Origin: Terriglobia bacterium
Lineage (GTDB): Bacteria > Acidobacteriota > Terriglobia > UBA7540
DNA length: 9,230 nucleotides
Direction of reading: 5' to 3'
NCBI GenBank assembly: GCA_030042795.1
Contig: JASHYZ010000337.1
Span: 1-9,230 of the forward strand
Shown here: piece after piece, positions 1 to 5,578 of the stretch
How positions within the stretch are numbered: the first letter of the stretch is position 1
How the letters are laid out: each line of letters starts with the position of its first letter
Program-made: the position numbers and the translations under genes
Notes under the pieces: generated by a model
Database searches by the model: none
The model's input: the letters and a program-made list of their open reading frames with translations, nothing else
Told to the model about the DNA's origin: nothing

Positions 1-74
1 CCGCCGAAGCCATTGACTCCAGCGCAGCGCTCCGCACACTCAACCGCCTGATCGAATTCACCAACCGCCACTGA
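1..74 (+). CDS. trpD: C-terminal end of probable anthranilate phosphoribosyltransferase (5' truncated by window)
   Basis: Only the last 23 codons are present, read in the frame starting at base 3 and ending at TGA 72-74. The tail reads AEAIDSSAALRTL followed by NRLIEFTNRH. This resembles the C-terminal helix of TrpD proteins, where an A-IDSGAA-x-KL-x-x-L-x-x-F pattern is usual. TrpD transfers phosphoribosyl from PRPP to anthranilate in tryptophan synthesis, in the cytoplasm. The gene converges on the minus-strand menC-like gene, with 96 nt between their stop codons. The call rests on a short tail remembered from the family, so another enzyme is possible. No clear rho-independent terminator was found after it; a 10-bp palindrome at 123-132 lacks a T run. 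Confidence 0.5.
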   Translation, partial: AEAIDSSAALRTLNRLIEFTNRH

Positions 75-170
75 TGCACCCCTTTGACTTCCGCACCTGG
101 GGAGAAGGTTCAACGGGCTGCCGCTGATCAGCAGCGCCGTCTCGAATCTACACCCCGGTAGTACGCCTGC

Positions 171-1277
171 CTACTCAAAGTGTTCCTTCCTCACCGTAGC
201 GCGCTCAATGCGATCGAGGTTCGGCGCGTACCCCAATCCCGATGTTTGCGGCACGCGGATGGTTCCAGCGGCGCTCACGGTTACTTCGGGATCAATGATA
301 TCTTGGCTCCAGTAGCGGCGGCTGGCCGACACGTCGCCCGGCAAAGTAAAACCCGGCAGCGTCGACATTGCGATGTTGTGCGCACGGCCGATACCGGACT
401 CCAGCATCCCGCCGCACCAGACGGGAATGTTGTGGGCGCGGCAGACCTCGTGCACCTCGCGCGCCGAAGTGAAGCCTCCCACGCGGCCCAGTTTAATGTT
501 AATAATCTTGCAGGCGCCCGCTTCGATAGCCTTGCGTGCGTCGTCGGCGTCGTGGATGGACTCGTCCAGGCAGAGCGACGTCTTGATTTCGCGCTGCAGA
601 CGGGCGTGATCAATGATGTCGTTCCAGTGGAGCGGCTGCTCGATCATCAACAGGTAGAAGCGGTCGAAGTTTTTCAAGTGCTCGATGTCAGCGAGCGTGT
701 AAGCGGAATTGGCATCCACGGAGAGAACGATGCGGGGAAAACGTTCCCGCACCCGCTCGAGCACGTTCACGTCCCAACCGGGCTTTACCTTCAACTTGAT
801 GCGCTGATATCCGGCACTAACTTCACACTGGATTTTTTCAAGCAGTTGCTCGATAGAGTCTTGTATCCCAATCGATACCCCGCTCGGAATCTCCTCGAGA
901 GTGCCGCCGATGACCTTTGACAGTGGCAAACCCTCTTGCTGAGCTCTGACGTCCCAGAGCGCGTTCTCGAGCGCAGCCTTGGCCATGTTGTGACCACGAA
1001 TCGGTTTGAATCTGCAGGCAATCTCCGATGGGCCGGACATCTCACGCCCGAGTGTGCCGGGAATCAGGAAATCGCGCAGAATATGCCACGCCGTCTCCGG
1101 AGTCTCGTAGTTGTAAAGCGGCTGCTCGCCACAGGTGACCTCTCCCCAGCCTGTCAATCCGGAGGCTTCCACCCGCACCAGCACGATCCGGCGCGCGGTG
1201 GTGCGGCCAAAGCTGGTCTCAAAGAAGTGGACCAACGGCAGATGGATTTCGCGAAGCTCAACGCGGTTGATTTTCAT
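171..1277 (-). CDS. menC: o-succinylbenzoate synthase / N-succinylamino acid racemase family enzyme (enolase superfamily)
   Basis: The protein has 368 residues, full length for the MenC/NSAR subgroup of the muconate-lactonizing group of the enolase superfamily. The N-terminal capping domain spans about 1-125 and the TIM barrel about 130-340. The catalytic layout is complete: KxK at K161/K163, metal ligands D188 (VDAN), E213 (IEQP) and D238 (LDES), a second lysine K262 (INIKLGRVGG), and the family signature CGGMLESGIGRAHN near 288-301. These residues lie about one position from those I recall for Amycolatopsis NSAR. The reaction is either dehydration of SHCHC to o-succinylbenzoate (menaquinone synthesis) or racemisation of N-succinyl amino acids; the sequence alone does not separate them. 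The start ATG at 1277 overlaps the upstream acyltransferase by 20 nt, so translation is probably coupled. No strong Shine-Dalgarno is seen. The GNAT neighbour and absence of other men genes favour the racemase role. Confidence 0.9.
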   Translation of the reverse strand: MKINRVELREIHLPLVHFFETSFGRTTARRIVLVRVEASGLTGWGEVTCGEQPLYNYETPETAWHILRDFLIPGTLGREMSGPSEIACRFKPIRGHNMAKAALENALWDVRAQQEGLPLSKVIGGTLEEIPSGVSIGIQDSIEQLLEKIQCEVSAGYQRIKLKVKPGWDVNVLERVRERFPRIVLSVDANSAYTLADIEHLKNFDRFYLLMIEQPLHWNDIIDHARLQREIKTSLCLDESIHDADDARKAIEAGACKIINIKLGRVGGFTSAREVHEVCRAHNIPVWCGGMLESGIGRAHNIAMSTLPGFTLPGDVSASRRYWSQDIIDPEVTVSAAGTIRVPQTSGLGYAPNLDRIERATVRKEHFE

Positions 1278-2076
1278 GAAAGGGTTCCAAGAGGTAGCGT
1301 CCTACACTGTCGCCGCGCTCGAAGCCGGTCACAGCCATCCCGCGACGAAAGCAATTCTTAAATTTTCTGCGGACGGCATCCTGTAGCTTGCGCGCCTTCT
1401 CGGGCTCATGTTCGGCGAGGGTCGTGAGGTCCAGGGGAATCTCGATTGCCCGTTCATCCCGCCGTTCGCGTCCCGAAGGCGCTGCCGACGGCGGATGAGA
1501 ATGGGCCGAGGGCGCCAGCGCCGTTCGTACCCTTGCCGACTTCAGCCACCATTCGCACACCAGCCGATCGCTCGGCAAGCCTTGCTGCAACCGGCTTTCA
1601 ACGTGGCCGTAGTAATCCGGCTGGTAGCGGCGCGTGATAGCTCCCAGCCGGACGATGTTAAAGAAAGCGTTTTTAGCACGCAGTGGATCAAAGGTCCACT
1701 CGATGCGAGTAATGTCCGCCTGAAGTGCAACCTCTCGCTGCTCGGCTTTAAGCATTCGTCCCAGGCCTTGATTCTCGTGGCCGCGCGTCACCCCCAACGA
1801 AAGGGAGTGCAAGTAGCGCTTGCCGTCTCGCCAAGCCGGCATCCCGCTCACGAACCCAACCAGTTCCTCTGCGCGCCGGCGGCCGGAACTACAAAAGGCG
1901 CCGATTACGTGACCGCCGATGTGAGTCAAATTGACAAACAGGCGCAACGGATAGAGCTCCGAGTCCGCGTAGCCCCAGATCTGCTGCTGCAATCGAACAC
2001 ACGCCGAAAGCTCCTCAATCCCGCGGCAGCAGCGGATGGTGTAGCGAGCTTTGGGCGCGCCAGGTCTCGGAGTCAT
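1258..2076 (-). CDS. GNAT-family acyltransferase (COG3375-like)
   Basis: This 272-residue protein belongs to the GNAT acyltransferases. Motif A with the acyl-CoA pyrophosphate loop lies at about 89-115 (SLSLGV, then ENQGLGRML, where the usual Q/R at the start of the loop is E101). It is followed by WTFDPLRAKNAFFN at 127-140 and by YYG and GLPSDR near 155-171, features I associate with the predicted acetyltransferases of COG3375. Residues about 185-210 form a polar, Pro/Ser/Arg-rich linker, and about 211-272 form a C-terminal extension. The ATG at 2074-2076 overlaps the mazG TGA as ATGA, and the 3' end overlaps the menC-like start. In Geobacillus, a GNAT-type N-succinyltransferase next to NSAR takes part in D- to L-amino acid conversion, so succinyl-CoA and an amino acid are plausible substrates here. 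That is inference; the acyl donor cannot be read from the sequence. Confidence 0.85.
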   Translation of the reverse strand: MTPRPGAPKARYTIRCCRGIEELSACVRLQQQIWGYADSELYPLRLFVNLTHIGGHVIGAFCSSGRRRAEELVGFVSGMPAWRDGKRYLHSLSLGVTRGHENQGLGRMLKAEQREVALQADITRIEWTFDPLRAKNAFFNIVRLGAITRRYQPDYYGHVESRLQQGLPSDRLVCEWWLKSARVRTALAPSAHSHPPSAAPSGRERRDERAIEIPLDLTTLAEHEPEKARKLQDAVRRKFKNCFRRGMAVTGFERGDSVGRYLLEPFHENQPR

Positions 2077-3023
2077 TTGATGACAACCGGCGGGATGTGG
2101 CTGCGCTCTTCCGCCTTGGTATCACTCCACACCGCTTCCAGCTCCTCGAGATTGCAATCTCCCGGCTTGCGCCCTCGCCTCGCCAGTTCGCACTCGAGGG
2201 CCTGAAAGCGACGGCGGAATTTCTGGTTGCCGAGGCGCAGGCAGCTCTCAGGATCAGTTCCCAGGTGGCGCGCCAACTGGCTGAGCGAGAACAACAGGTC
2301 ACCGAGTTCTTCTTCGATTCGGCCGCGAGCCTGGACTCTGAGTTCATGCTTGAGCTCGGCCAGTTCCTCCTCCACCTTATTGAGAACGTCTGCGGCACGC
2401 GGCCAGTCAAAACCCACCTCAGCCGCACGTACGCCCAGCTCGTGCGCCTCAAGAGTGGAGGGCAACGTGGCTGCAATGCCGTCAAGTAATGATTCTTGCT
2501 CGACGCTCTCGCCATCGCCGAACTCCGGGACCAGTCCATCCGCGCTCTGGCGGCGCGCGTCCTCTCGCTCCTGCTCCTTGACGGCGTTCCAGCTCTTCAG
2601 TGCTTCCTCGGCGTTGCAGGCTTTCTTTTCGCCGAACACGTGCGGGTGGCGTCTCACCAGCTTGGAATAGAGACGTTCCATGACGTCCGCCAGCGCGAAG
2701 CGGCCATCCTCGTCAGCTAGCCGTGAGTAAAACACCACTTGGAACAGCAGGTCGCCCAGCTCCTCCTCGAGTCCGGCAAAGTCGCGCTGGTTTACGGCGT
2801 CGATCACCTCGTAGGCTTCCTCCAGCAGCAGGGCCTTCATGGAATCGTAGTTCTGCGCGCGGTCCCACGGGCAACCATCCGAGCCTCGGAGCCGGGCCAT
2901 GAGCTCCACCAGACGGTCCATCACCCTACCGCACTCTAATGCGGCGATCCGGGCGAATAGCTGGTTCTCGCGGTCTTGCCCGTCGATCTTCAATTGCTGC
3001 CGGTTAGGGTTTCCCTCAATCAT
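2073..3023 (-). CDS. mazG: MazG nucleoside triphosphate pyrophosphohydrolase
   Basis: The 316-residue product carries two tandem MazG domains, as in the classical housecleaning enzyme that hydrolyses (d)NTPs to NMP plus pyrophosphate. Domain 1 (about 36-155) has RLRGSDGCPWDR at 44-55, the Mg-binding EExxE at 68-72 with ExxD at 88-91, and the family hallmark RRHPHVFG at 124-131. Domain 2 (about 190-300) repeats the pattern with EExxE at 219-223 and ExxD at 239-242, so both metal sites look intact. It is about 50 residues longer than E. coli MazG, mostly from an N-terminal extension of about 35 residues. An internal ATG at 2921 would give a more typical length, but the promoter placement allows the 3023 start. 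It is the first gene of a minus-strand operon with the GNAT and menC-like genes. Confidence 0.93.
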   Translation of the reverse strand: MIEGNPNRQQLKIDGQDRENQLFARIAALECGRVMDRLVELMARLRGSDGCPWDRAQNYDSMKALLLEEAYEVIDAVNQRDFAGLEEELGDLLFQVVFYSRLADEDGRFALADVMERLYSKLVRRHPHVFGEKKACNAEEALKSWNAVKEQEREDARRQSADGLVPEFGDGESVEQESLLDGIAATLPSTLEAHELGVRAAEVGFDWPRAADVLNKVEEELAELKHELRVQARGRIEEELGDLLFSLSQLARHLGTDPESCLRLGNQKFRRRFQALECELARRGRKPGDCNLEELEAVWSDTKAEERSHIPPVVIK

Positions 3024-3063
3024 GGAATCTTGTGGCGACCAATTCCCGATAGGTTGAACGCTT

Positions 3064-3092
3064 ACTTTAACAACCCATCACGCAGGTGGCAA
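3064..3092 (-). promoter_or_regulatory. Putative sigma70-type promoter of the mazG operon
   Basis: Read on the minus strand, TTGCCA (3092-3087, five of six matches to TTGACA) is followed by a 17-nt spacer and TAAAGT (3069-3064, four of six matches to TATAAT). Transcription would begin near 3057, giving a leader of about 35 nt before the mazG ATG at 3023. The optimal spacing and position in the divergent intergenic region support the call. It was found by eye and not scored statistically. Confidence 0.5.
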
Positions 3093-3128
3093 GCAGCCAG
3101 CCGGCGCCCAAGTCCTTCAAAAAATTAG

Positions 3129-3157
3129 TTGACACGTGGGTTATTTTATGACATGGT
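3129..3157 (+). promoter_or_regulatory. Possible promoter of the small membrane protein gene
   Basis: A perfect -35 hexamer TTGACA lies at 3129-3134. At the optimal 17-nt spacing the -10 position reads CATGGT (3152-3157), only three of six matches to TATAAT. This could mean a weak or activator-dependent promoter. The -10 position overlaps an inverted repeat (CATGGT-ACTA-ACCATG, 3152-3167), which could be a repressor or activator site. Confidence 0.3.
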
Positions 3158-3178
3158 ACTAACCATGAGGTACCTAAC
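3152..3178. promoter_or_regulatory. Candidate operator: short inverted and direct repeats
   Basis: CATGGT at 3152-3157 and ACCATG at 3162-3167 form a perfect 6-bp inverted repeat around ACTA. Overlapping it, GGTACTAAC (3155-3163) recurs as GGTACCTAAC (3169-3178), a near-direct repeat 14 bp apart. The cluster lies just downstream of the TTGACA element and before the small membrane protein gene. Its role as a binding site is inference. Confidence 0.25.
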
Positions 3179-3208
3179 GAGTGCCGTGCCGTACTCACTC
3201 GGCCTCGC

Positions 3209-3216
3209 GGGAGGTG
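3209..3216 (+). promoter_or_regulatory. Strong ribosome binding site fixing the small gene's start
   Basis: GGGAGGTG lies five nt (counted from GGAGG) before the ATG at 3220. This favours 3220 over the upstream in-frame GTG at 3181, which has no comparable site and would add only polar residues before the membrane segment. Confidence 0.7.
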
Positions 3217-3219
3217 TTT

Positions 3220-3438
3220 ATGCATCATCTACCCACCCAGTACTGGGCTCTTCTAGTGGTCGGAAGTTTATTGCTAATTACCTTTTACGCGTGTCTCTGG
3301 ATCGCCGGGCGGGATAGCGAGCAAGAGAGACGCTTTGAAGCGCAATGGGATTTGGAGCACGAAGCAGCGGACGTATCTGAAGATGCTGAAGACACCTATG
3401 CCATGGAAGCAACATTTCACGCCCGGCCGTCGTTCTAG
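3220..3438 (+). CDS. Small single-pass membrane protein, unknown function
   Basis: The 72-residue product begins MHHLPTQYWALL at an ATG with a strong Shine-Dalgarno (GGGAGGTG). Residues about 9-29 form one hydrophobic transmembrane helix. Residues 30-41 are charged (RDSEQERRFEAQ), and the remaining tail is acidic (several Glu/Asp in 43-64), so the tail probably lies in the cytoplasm. I do not recognise a family. It is divergent from mazG and convergent with the GMC oxidoreductase, so it is probably its own transcription unit. The short length leaves some doubt, but the ribosome binding site, the upstream TTGACA and the coherent membrane topology favour a real gene. It resembles small membrane proteins with a short helix and charged tail in general layout only. 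Confidence 0.55.
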   Translation: MHHLPTQYWALLVVGSLLLITFYACLWIAGRDSEQERRFEAQWDLEHEAADVSEDAEDTYAMEATFHARPSF

Positions 3439-3483
3439 CCCTGACGGTCAGCGCTAGCTCCACTCCCACACATGCCTCGACAC

Positions 3484-3568
3484 TCGTCATTCCCGCGCAA
3501 GCGGGAATCCAAACATCGAAAGAGCACTTGGGCGCACCAAGTGGATTCCTCTTCCGCAGGAATGACGA
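3484..3568. repeat. 85-bp nested inverted-repeat element (dRS3/REP-like ATTCCCGC...GCGGGAAT type)
   Basis: The element is bounded by a perfect 10-bp terminal inverted repeat, TCGTCATTCC (3484-3493) and GGAATGACGA (3559-3568). Inside are an 8-bp stem ATTCCCGC/GCGGGAAT with a GCAA loop (3489-3508), a second pair GGAATCCA (3504-3511) and TGGATTCC (3542-3549), a 7-bp stem CACTTGG/CCAAGTG (3525-3531, 3537-3543), and a 6-bp stem ATTCCT/AGGAAT (3545-3550, 3558-3563). The left motif matches a dispersed repeat known in many bacteria, including the Neisseria dRS3 core. It lies between the converging small membrane protein and GMC genes, where the transcript could fold as a processing or termination structure. 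No target-site duplication is obvious. Confidence 0.75.
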
Positions 3569-3628
3569 CGAAAATGGGAAGGCATAGAACTAACCACGAC
3601 GCGAAGTCCCAGAAACTGCCCGCCGCAT

Positions 3629-5314
3629 TCACACGTTCCCGCGCTTCATCTCGCCCATCAGGTAATCCATGGAGCGCACGCACAACGTCATGATGGTGAG
3701 TGTAGGATTCTGGCAGGCCGTCGAGGTGAAGCCGGAGCCGTCGCAGACGAAAAGGTTCTTGATGTCGTGCGTCTGCTGGAACTGATTCAGCACGGACTTT
3801 TCGGGATCGTTTCCCATACGGGCGATGCCCACCTCGTGGATGGCCCATCCCGGCGTAGACGGCTTCACATCCTTGTGGATGTTCTTGGCTCCGGCAGCCT
3901 CCATCATCTCGGCCGCTGATTCGGCCATGTCTTTCACCATGGCCTTTTCGTTTTCGCCATAGGTCATGTGAATGCGCAGCACCGGAATGCCGAAGGTGTC
4001 CTTCATTTCGGGATCGATCTCCACGTAGTTGTCGAAGCGCGACAGGCACTCACCAAAACCGCCGATCCCGAGGTAGCACTGGCCTTCCAGCATGGCCTGT
4101 TTGTAATCCTTCCCGAATCCTGACGCGCCCCAATTGAATCCAACACCGCCGCCGCCCTCGTAGCCGTAACCGCGCAGAAAATCCTTTGATTTCGGGACAC
4201 CCGGCAGATTCCGAAAGCGCGCAACGTACAGGCCCGCAGGCCGCTGCGGACCACCCATAGTGGGTTTCTCGGCAAATTGGGGAAATTCGCCGCTGGCCCC
4301 GCCTCCCATGATGTGGTCCATCAGGTAGTGGCCGAGCACGCCGCTTGAGTTCGCGAGGCCATTTGGATACTGAGAATTGGCGGAGTTCAACAGGATGCGC
4401 ACGGACTCGAGCGACTGCGCGCAGAGCACCACCACGCGGGCGTTCACTTCTCTTGGCTGGCGCGTGATGCGGTCGATGTAGAGAACTCCTTTGGCGCGAT
4501 TCCGCTCGGAGTCCATCAACACCTGGTAGCCCATGGCGTTGTGCAGATGGGTGCAATTGCCGGACTTGTCTGCGTCAGCCACCGTGGTAAAGGCGGCGTT
4601 GAAGTAGGAGTGAGTGACGCAGCCGCGCTCGCAGGGACCACAATAGTGGCAGGCAGCGCGTCCGTTGATGGGCTTGGTGAGGTTCGCGTTCCGGTCAGGC
4701 ATGGGCACCCATCCCAACTTCGCCTTCACTTGATTCCGGAAGTGAGTCTCTACGCAAGTCAGCGGCATCGGCGGCTGAAAGTGGCCGTCGGGCAGATGCG
4801 GCAGACCTTCAGCTTGGCCGCAGACGCCAACGTAGTCTTCCACCAGGCCGTAATAGGATTCGAGATCCTTGTAGCTCAGGGGCCAGTCTTCGCCATAGCC
4901 ATCGCGCGAGGCGGCCTTGAAATCGAGATCGCTCAAGCGCAGGCTCACGCGTCCCCACACGTTAGTGCGTCCGCCGGTCACACGCAGACGGCCTTGCCAA
5001 CTGAAAGGCTTGTCTTTGGCGGTTGTGTAAGGCTCATCGAGGTCGTTGGCGAACCAGTCGTAGTTGTACTCCATGCAGGCGTAGCAGTCCTTTTGAACGG
5101 GACGCGTCTTGCGAATCACCGACTCGGCCATATCGCGATACTTCAATTCAAAGGCGGGCATGTGCTCAGTGAAGTTCGAGTCGGGTTGCGGGCGGCCGCA
5201 ATCGATCATCACCACCTTGAGCCCTGCTTCGGAGAGCCGCTTACACGCCCAGCCGCCTGAGGCACCTGAACCCACCACTGCTACGTCAAACGTTGTTTTG
5301 GATACATCCGCCAT
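3629..5314 (-). CDS. GMC-family FAD-dependent oxidoreductase (sugar/gluconate dehydrogenase-like)
   Basis: From the ATG at 5314 the product has 561 residues. The N-terminal Rossmann motif VVGSGASGG (G15, G17, G20) binds FAD, with an acidic residue at the end of strand 2 (VVMIDCG). TGGRTNVWG near 113-121 is the second FAD-contacting GMC segment. The C-terminal GMC domain carries the expected active-site pair, H493 (AIHEVG) and N536 (CQNPTLT). Cysteines 222, 225, 228 and 232 form a CxxCxxCxxxC cluster. The closest relatives are probably flavin subunits of gluconate 2-dehydrogenase, FAD-glucose dehydrogenase or glucoside 3-dehydrogenase, which oxidise a sugar hydroxyl and pass electrons to a cytochrome. 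No signal peptide is seen, and no small subunit or cytochrome gene is adjacent. Two codons upstream is an in-frame GTG (5320), disfavoured because the Shine-Dalgarno would abut it. The substrate is unknown. Confidence 0.9.
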   Translation of the reverse strand: MADVSKTTFDVAVVGSGASGGWACKRLSEAGLKVVMIDCGRPQPDSNFTEHMPAFELKYRDMAESVIRKTRPVQKDCYACMEYNYDWFANDLDEPYTTAKDKPFSWQGRLRVTGGRTNVWGRVSLRLSDLDFKAASRDGYGEDWPLSYKDLESYYGLVEDYVGVCGQAEGLPHLPDGHFQPPMPLTCVETHFRNQVKAKLGWVPMPDRNANLTKPINGRAACHYCGPCERGCVTHSYFNAAFTTVADADKSGNCTHLHNAMGYQVLMDSERNRAKGVLYIDRITRQPREVNARVVVLCAQSLESVRILLNSANSQYPNGLANSSGVLGHYLMDHIMGGGASGEFPQFAEKPTMGGPQRPAGLYVARFRNLPGVPKSKDFLRGYGYEGGGGVGFNWGASGFGKDYKQAMLEGQCYLGIGGFGECLSRFDNYVEIDPEMKDTFGIPVLRIHMTYGENEKAMVKDMAESAAEMMEAAGAKNIHKDVKPSTPGWAIHEVGIARMGNDPEKSVLNQFQQTHDIKNLFVCDGSGFTSTACQNPTLTIMTLCVRSMDYLMGEMKRGNV

Positions 5315-5317
5315 GAT

Positions 5318-5324
5318 CACCCTC
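5318..5324 (-). promoter_or_regulatory. Ribosome binding site of the GMC oxidoreductase
   Basis: On the minus strand GAGGGTG ends a few bases before the ATG at 5314 (five nt from GAGGG). The same bases touch the alternative GTG at 5320, leaving no spacing, so this site decides for the ATG start. Confidence 0.6.
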
Positions 5325-5473
5325 GCATGGCCGGTATTGCCCTCCGGTGCTCGGCCACGGATTGATGATACGCCAAATGCCTAAAGCGCGGGGGGGATTC
5401 CGGCGCCATTATCCCTATTCGACGCCATCTTGGTGTTGATCGAGGTGGCTGGTGCCGTTAAAGGCCTGGAAAC

Positions 5474-5513
5474 GCGCGAAGCGCCATGGAGTGCGGCGGC
5501 TTGACGCCGCCTT
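5474..5513 (-). repeat. REP copy 1 (inverted relative to copies 2 and 3)
   Basis: This 40-bp unit begins GCGCGAAGCGCCATGG and ends with a hairpin GGCGGC-TTGAC-GCCGCC (5495-5511) followed by TT. It is the exact reverse complement of copy 2 (5538-5577), 24 bp away. Flanking bases differ between copies, so the unit boundary at GCGC appears real. It lies upstream of the GMC gene and beyond the end of the transposase gene. Confidence 0.85.
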
Positions 5514-5537
5514 GAAACGTGATCAGGAGCGAGGCTA

Positions 5538-5577
5538 AAGGCGGCGTCAAGCCGCCGCACTCCATGGCGCTTCGCGC
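5538..5577 (+). repeat. REP copy 2, one base beyond the transposase stop codon
   Basis: This copy begins AAGGCGGCGTCAAGCCGCCG and ends GGCGCTTCGCGC. Its last base (5577) is one nt from the TGA complement of the RAYT gene at 5579-5581, so on the minus strand it forms the immediate 3' untranslated region of that gene. It is identical to copy 1 in inverted orientation and differs from copy 3 at a single position. Confidence 0.85.
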
Positions 5578-5578
5578 A

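Larger units (their letters stand above)
5474..5577. repeat. Perfect 40-bp inverted repeat with 24-bp spacer (BIME-like REP doublet)
   Basis: REP copies 1 and 2 face each other across the spacer 5514-5537 with no mismatch in 40 bp. Together they could form a long cruciform or, in RNA, a long hairpin; each arm can also fold alone through its own GGCGGC/GCCGCC stem. Paired inverted REPs match the architecture of bacterial interspersed mosaic elements, the form thought to be mobilised by RAYT enzymes. Confidence 0.85.

Noticed and set aside
75..170. Bidirectional terminator between trpD-like and menC-like genes
   Set aside because: A palindrome at 123-132 is present, but no stem followed by a T run is seen in either direction.
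180..920. Long plus-strand open frame (about 246 codons)
   Set aside because: It runs antisense to the well-supported menC-like gene and its translation shows no recognisable family; such frames are common opposite GC-rich genes.
1408..2205. Plus-strand open frame of about 265 codons
   Set aside because: It is antisense to the GNAT gene and the end of mazG, with low-complexity Arg/Ser-rich translation.
3181..3219. GTG start at 3181 for the small membrane protein
   Set aside because: The strong ribosome binding site at 3209-3216 lies inside this extension and points to the ATG at 3220.
3435..4049. Minus-strand open frame of about 204 codons
   Set aside because: It overlaps the C-terminal part of the GMC gene in another frame and runs through the hairpin repeat; composition is Arg/His-rich with no domain.
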